This document shows, piece after piece, positions 62,535-64,000 of a stretch of DNA of 64,000 bases. How positions within the stretch are numbered: position 1 is the stretch's first letter; each line of letters opens with the position of its first letter. The notes beneath the pieces were generated by a model. That model was not told where the DNA came from and searched no databases. It was given only the letters and a program-made list of their open reading frames with translations. The position numbers and the translations under genes are program-made. Origin of the DNA: CAZGMJ01 sp964526785 (GTDB lineage: Bacteria; Planctomycetota; Phycisphaerae; Sedimentisphaerales; Anaerobacaceae); the NCBI GenBank assembly GCA_964526785.1, contig CAZGMJ010000006.1, positions 1 through 64,000 of the forward strand. Reading direction: 5' to 3'.

Positions 62535-63343
62535 TACAAATCACCTGAATTATGCGGTCGACCGACCGCGTAGAGCCGATTGCCGACGGCCTGTATGCCT
62601 ATGGTGGAACGGTAGACTTCGCTTAAGCGGTCGGAGGTGAGAACATCCTGCGGGGCGCCGTCTGCACGAATACGGCCTTCGTGCAACAGCACGACCCGCG
62701 TACAGTTGGTGGGCAGGACGCTGGTTTCATGCGAGACCATCAAGATGGTAATCTTCATCTCCGCATACAAGCGCTGTATGATGTCTGTGATCCGGTGTTT
62801 CCATTTGAAGTCGAGGTTGGCACAAGGTTCGTCCAGCAACAGTAGCTGTGGTTGCTGGGCCATAGCTCGAGCGATGAGCGTCTTCTGTTGTTCGCCGCCG
62901 GAGAGGCTGCCGAATATCTGGTTGCTGCGGGCGGTCAATCCGAGACGCTCAATCCATTGATCGACGATTTCATAATCCTGTTTCTGTAATCGGCGGAGCA
63001 GGCCTCTGGCACTGGCTCGACCCATGGTAACAATTTCGCGGAGCGTGTATGGTATCTCTTGGTTGTACTGGGCGGATTGCGGTATGTAACCGATATGTCT
63101 GCGGAGGTTCGCCTTGCGCCAACTGTTAATCCGCGTCAGTTCATGCGCGCCAAGCAAGACCGATCCCCGGTTTGGGCGAATCAGGCCGGTGCATACATTC
63201 AACAGCGTGGTCTTGCCGGCACCGTTAGTACCAATGATTCCGACCATTTCGCCGGCACGGATCTGCATGGCGGGCACATCCAGAATGTTCCTTTTTCCTC
63301 TGCGGACACTAACGCCTGATAGTGTGAGGCTCGCGGCCTGCAT
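62534..63343 (-). CDS. Metal-ion ABC transporter ATP-binding protein
   Basis: A 269-residue ABC ATPase. Walker A is GTNGAGKTTLL, the signature is LSGGEQQKTLIARAMAQQP, and Walker B is LLLLDEPCANLD. A His switch is in MVSHETSVLP. It is the ZnuC-type partner of the permease. The coding frame meets the binding-protein stop (TGATG) at its start. All three genes form one operon. Confidence 0.95.
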   Translation of the reverse strand: MQAASLTLSGVSVRRGKRNILDVPAMQIRAGEMVGIIGTNGAGKTTLLNVCTGLIRPNRGSVLLGAHELTRINSWRKANLRRHIGYIPQSAQYNQEIPYTLREIVTMGRASARGLLRRLQKQDYEIVDQWIERLGLTARSNQIFGSLSGGEQQKTLIARAMAQQPQLLLLDEPCANLDFKWKHRITDIIQRLYAEMKITILMVSHETSVLPTNCTRVVLLHEGRIRADGAPQDVLTSDRLSEVYRSTIGIQAVGNRLYAVGRPHNSGDL

Positions 63344-64000
63344 CAGTTCGATGCCTCGATCAATGCGGCTACGTTTGAGCGGACCAGGTTCCGGAAGCCC
63401 CCGGATGGCTCTGTGAAGGCGGGGAAATTGCTGAAAACGACATCATGGGCGTCTAATCGAGCGGCCAGCGATTGTGCCAGGGCGGTTCCTTCCTGCTTGT
63501 TGGCGATAACGAAGCGGATGTCGTGTCCTTCGGCCTTCTTCAGACATTCATCTATGTTGGATACCGTTTCGGTGTCACTTCCGACAAATTGTGCCACGAC
63601 TTCAAGCCCGAGCCATTCGGCAAATGAGGCCTGGTGATACGAGGTCAGCACACTGGTTCCGACGAGTTTCGCTTCTTGCGCTGTTTTGCGTATCTCCTGT
63701 CCGAGCCCATCGAGTTCTTTCTCTATACGATTGAGCTGTGCCTCGAATTCGTGTGCACGGTTCGGATATTCTGCTACAAGTATGCCGCACACCTGCCTGC
63801 AAATGAAGAGATATGTATCGGGCAGGCAGAGCCCTCCGGGACTTTCCACCATCGCCGTTTTGACGCCGTGATCTCTGACTCGCGCCAGCGATCTTTCAAC
63901 CTGCTGTTGGAAGTCAAAGAGCAGCAACAATCTGCTGTTGCAGATGCGTTCCATTTGGCCCGGAGAAATATCGAAATGTCCCGGGCACATACCGGGTGGC
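63343..64000 (-). CDS. Metal-ion ABC transporter substrate-binding protein (partial)
   Basis: The C-terminal 219 or so residues of a ZnuA-like (SBP_bac_9) binding protein; the start is beyond the window. At the edge the frame reads GMCPGHFDISPGQMERI, a metal-binding region with His. A coiled helix (FEAQLNRIEKELDGLGQEI) follows as in this family, then GTSVLTSYHQASFAEWLGLE, where His may bind metal. It ends at a TGA overlapping the ATPase start. The protein would bind a metal ion in the periplasm, possibly lipid-anchored. Confidence 0.9.
   Translation of the reverse strand, partial: PPGMCPGHFDISPGQMERICNSRLLLLFDFQQQVERSLARVRDHGVKTAMVESPGGLCLPDTYLFICRQVCGILVAEYPNRAHEFEAQLNRIEKELDGLGQEIRKTAQEAKLVGTSVLTSYHQASFAEWLGLEVVAQFVGSDTETVSNIDECLKKAEGHDIRFVIANKQEGTALAQSLAARLDAHDVVFSNFPAFTEPSGGFRNLVRSNVAALIEASN

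Noticed and set aside
1..64000. Insertion sequences, prophage or CRISPR
   Set aside because: No transposase, integrase or phage gene and no regularly spaced short repeats were seen on either strand.

Overview
The window looks like part of a planctomycete chromosome, most likely from the class Phycisphaerae. This is inferred from gene content, not from a phylogenetic marker. The signs are many exported glycoside hydrolases and sulfatases with Tat-type leaders, a dockerin-like C-terminal tail (repeated DL..FA..WL helices) on a cellulase, malectin and LamG-type secreted proteins, PQQ-propeller and Gfo/Idh/MocA exported proteins, and housekeeping genes scattered as single units. One 100-base run of N (50828-50927) marks an assembly gap inside a repeat. 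No rRNA, tRNA, CRISPR array, transposase or phage gene was seen.

Layout. 1-3750: tail of an upstream gene with a strong terminator, then a hybrid histidine kinase and a receiver-only regulator. 3774-13616, all on the minus strand: a small membrane protein, mutS, an mnmE-like GTPase, coaX, obgE, a GH5 cellulase lying between obgE and rpmA, rpmA, a TlpA-like thioredoxin lipoprotein and a Nudix hydrolase. 13717-18690: a divergent pair, an apiosidase-like/GH26 fusion enzyme and a sialate O-acetylesterase. 19126-23365: an EIIA-type protein paired with a cation/proton antiporter, then rnpA, a MerR-type regulator and an MCE protein. 23413-32506: a polysaccharide-degradation run on the minus strand (GH29, sulfatase, a large DUF4838/malectin lipoprotein, a MocA-type oxidoreductase, a propeller protein). 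32685-46023: mixed genes (ferritin-like protein, MscS channel, small DNA-binding-like protein, DUF4056-like lipoprotein, PQQ propeller, LamG protein, second sulfatase, sugar porter, PilZ, ankyrin membrane protein, trypsin-TPR protein).

47005-61669, plus strand, is the most unusual part. It starts with a very large secreted protein: a trypsin-like domain, a beta-helix, then identical 232-residue repeats. A strong promoter with a long leader follows, then three small exported paralogues. Next come a second promoter of the same type, an internally duplicated PapD-like chaperone, a secretin carrying eight tandem surface-type repeats, and a small lipoprotein. I read the genes from 52353 to 61669 as a candidate undescribed envelope export or surface-fibre system: secreted subunits, periplasmic chaperone, outer-membrane pore and possible pilotin. 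No usher and no type II or type IV pilus ATPase, platform or pseudopilin gene is present beside it.

61743-64000, minus strand: a metal-ion ABC transporter (permease, ATPase, partial binding protein). It is separated from the secretin operon by a strong hairpin between converging genes.

Several starts were moved inward from the longest open frame because a Shine-Dalgarno sequence and a signal peptide or domain start agree better there; each entry says so.
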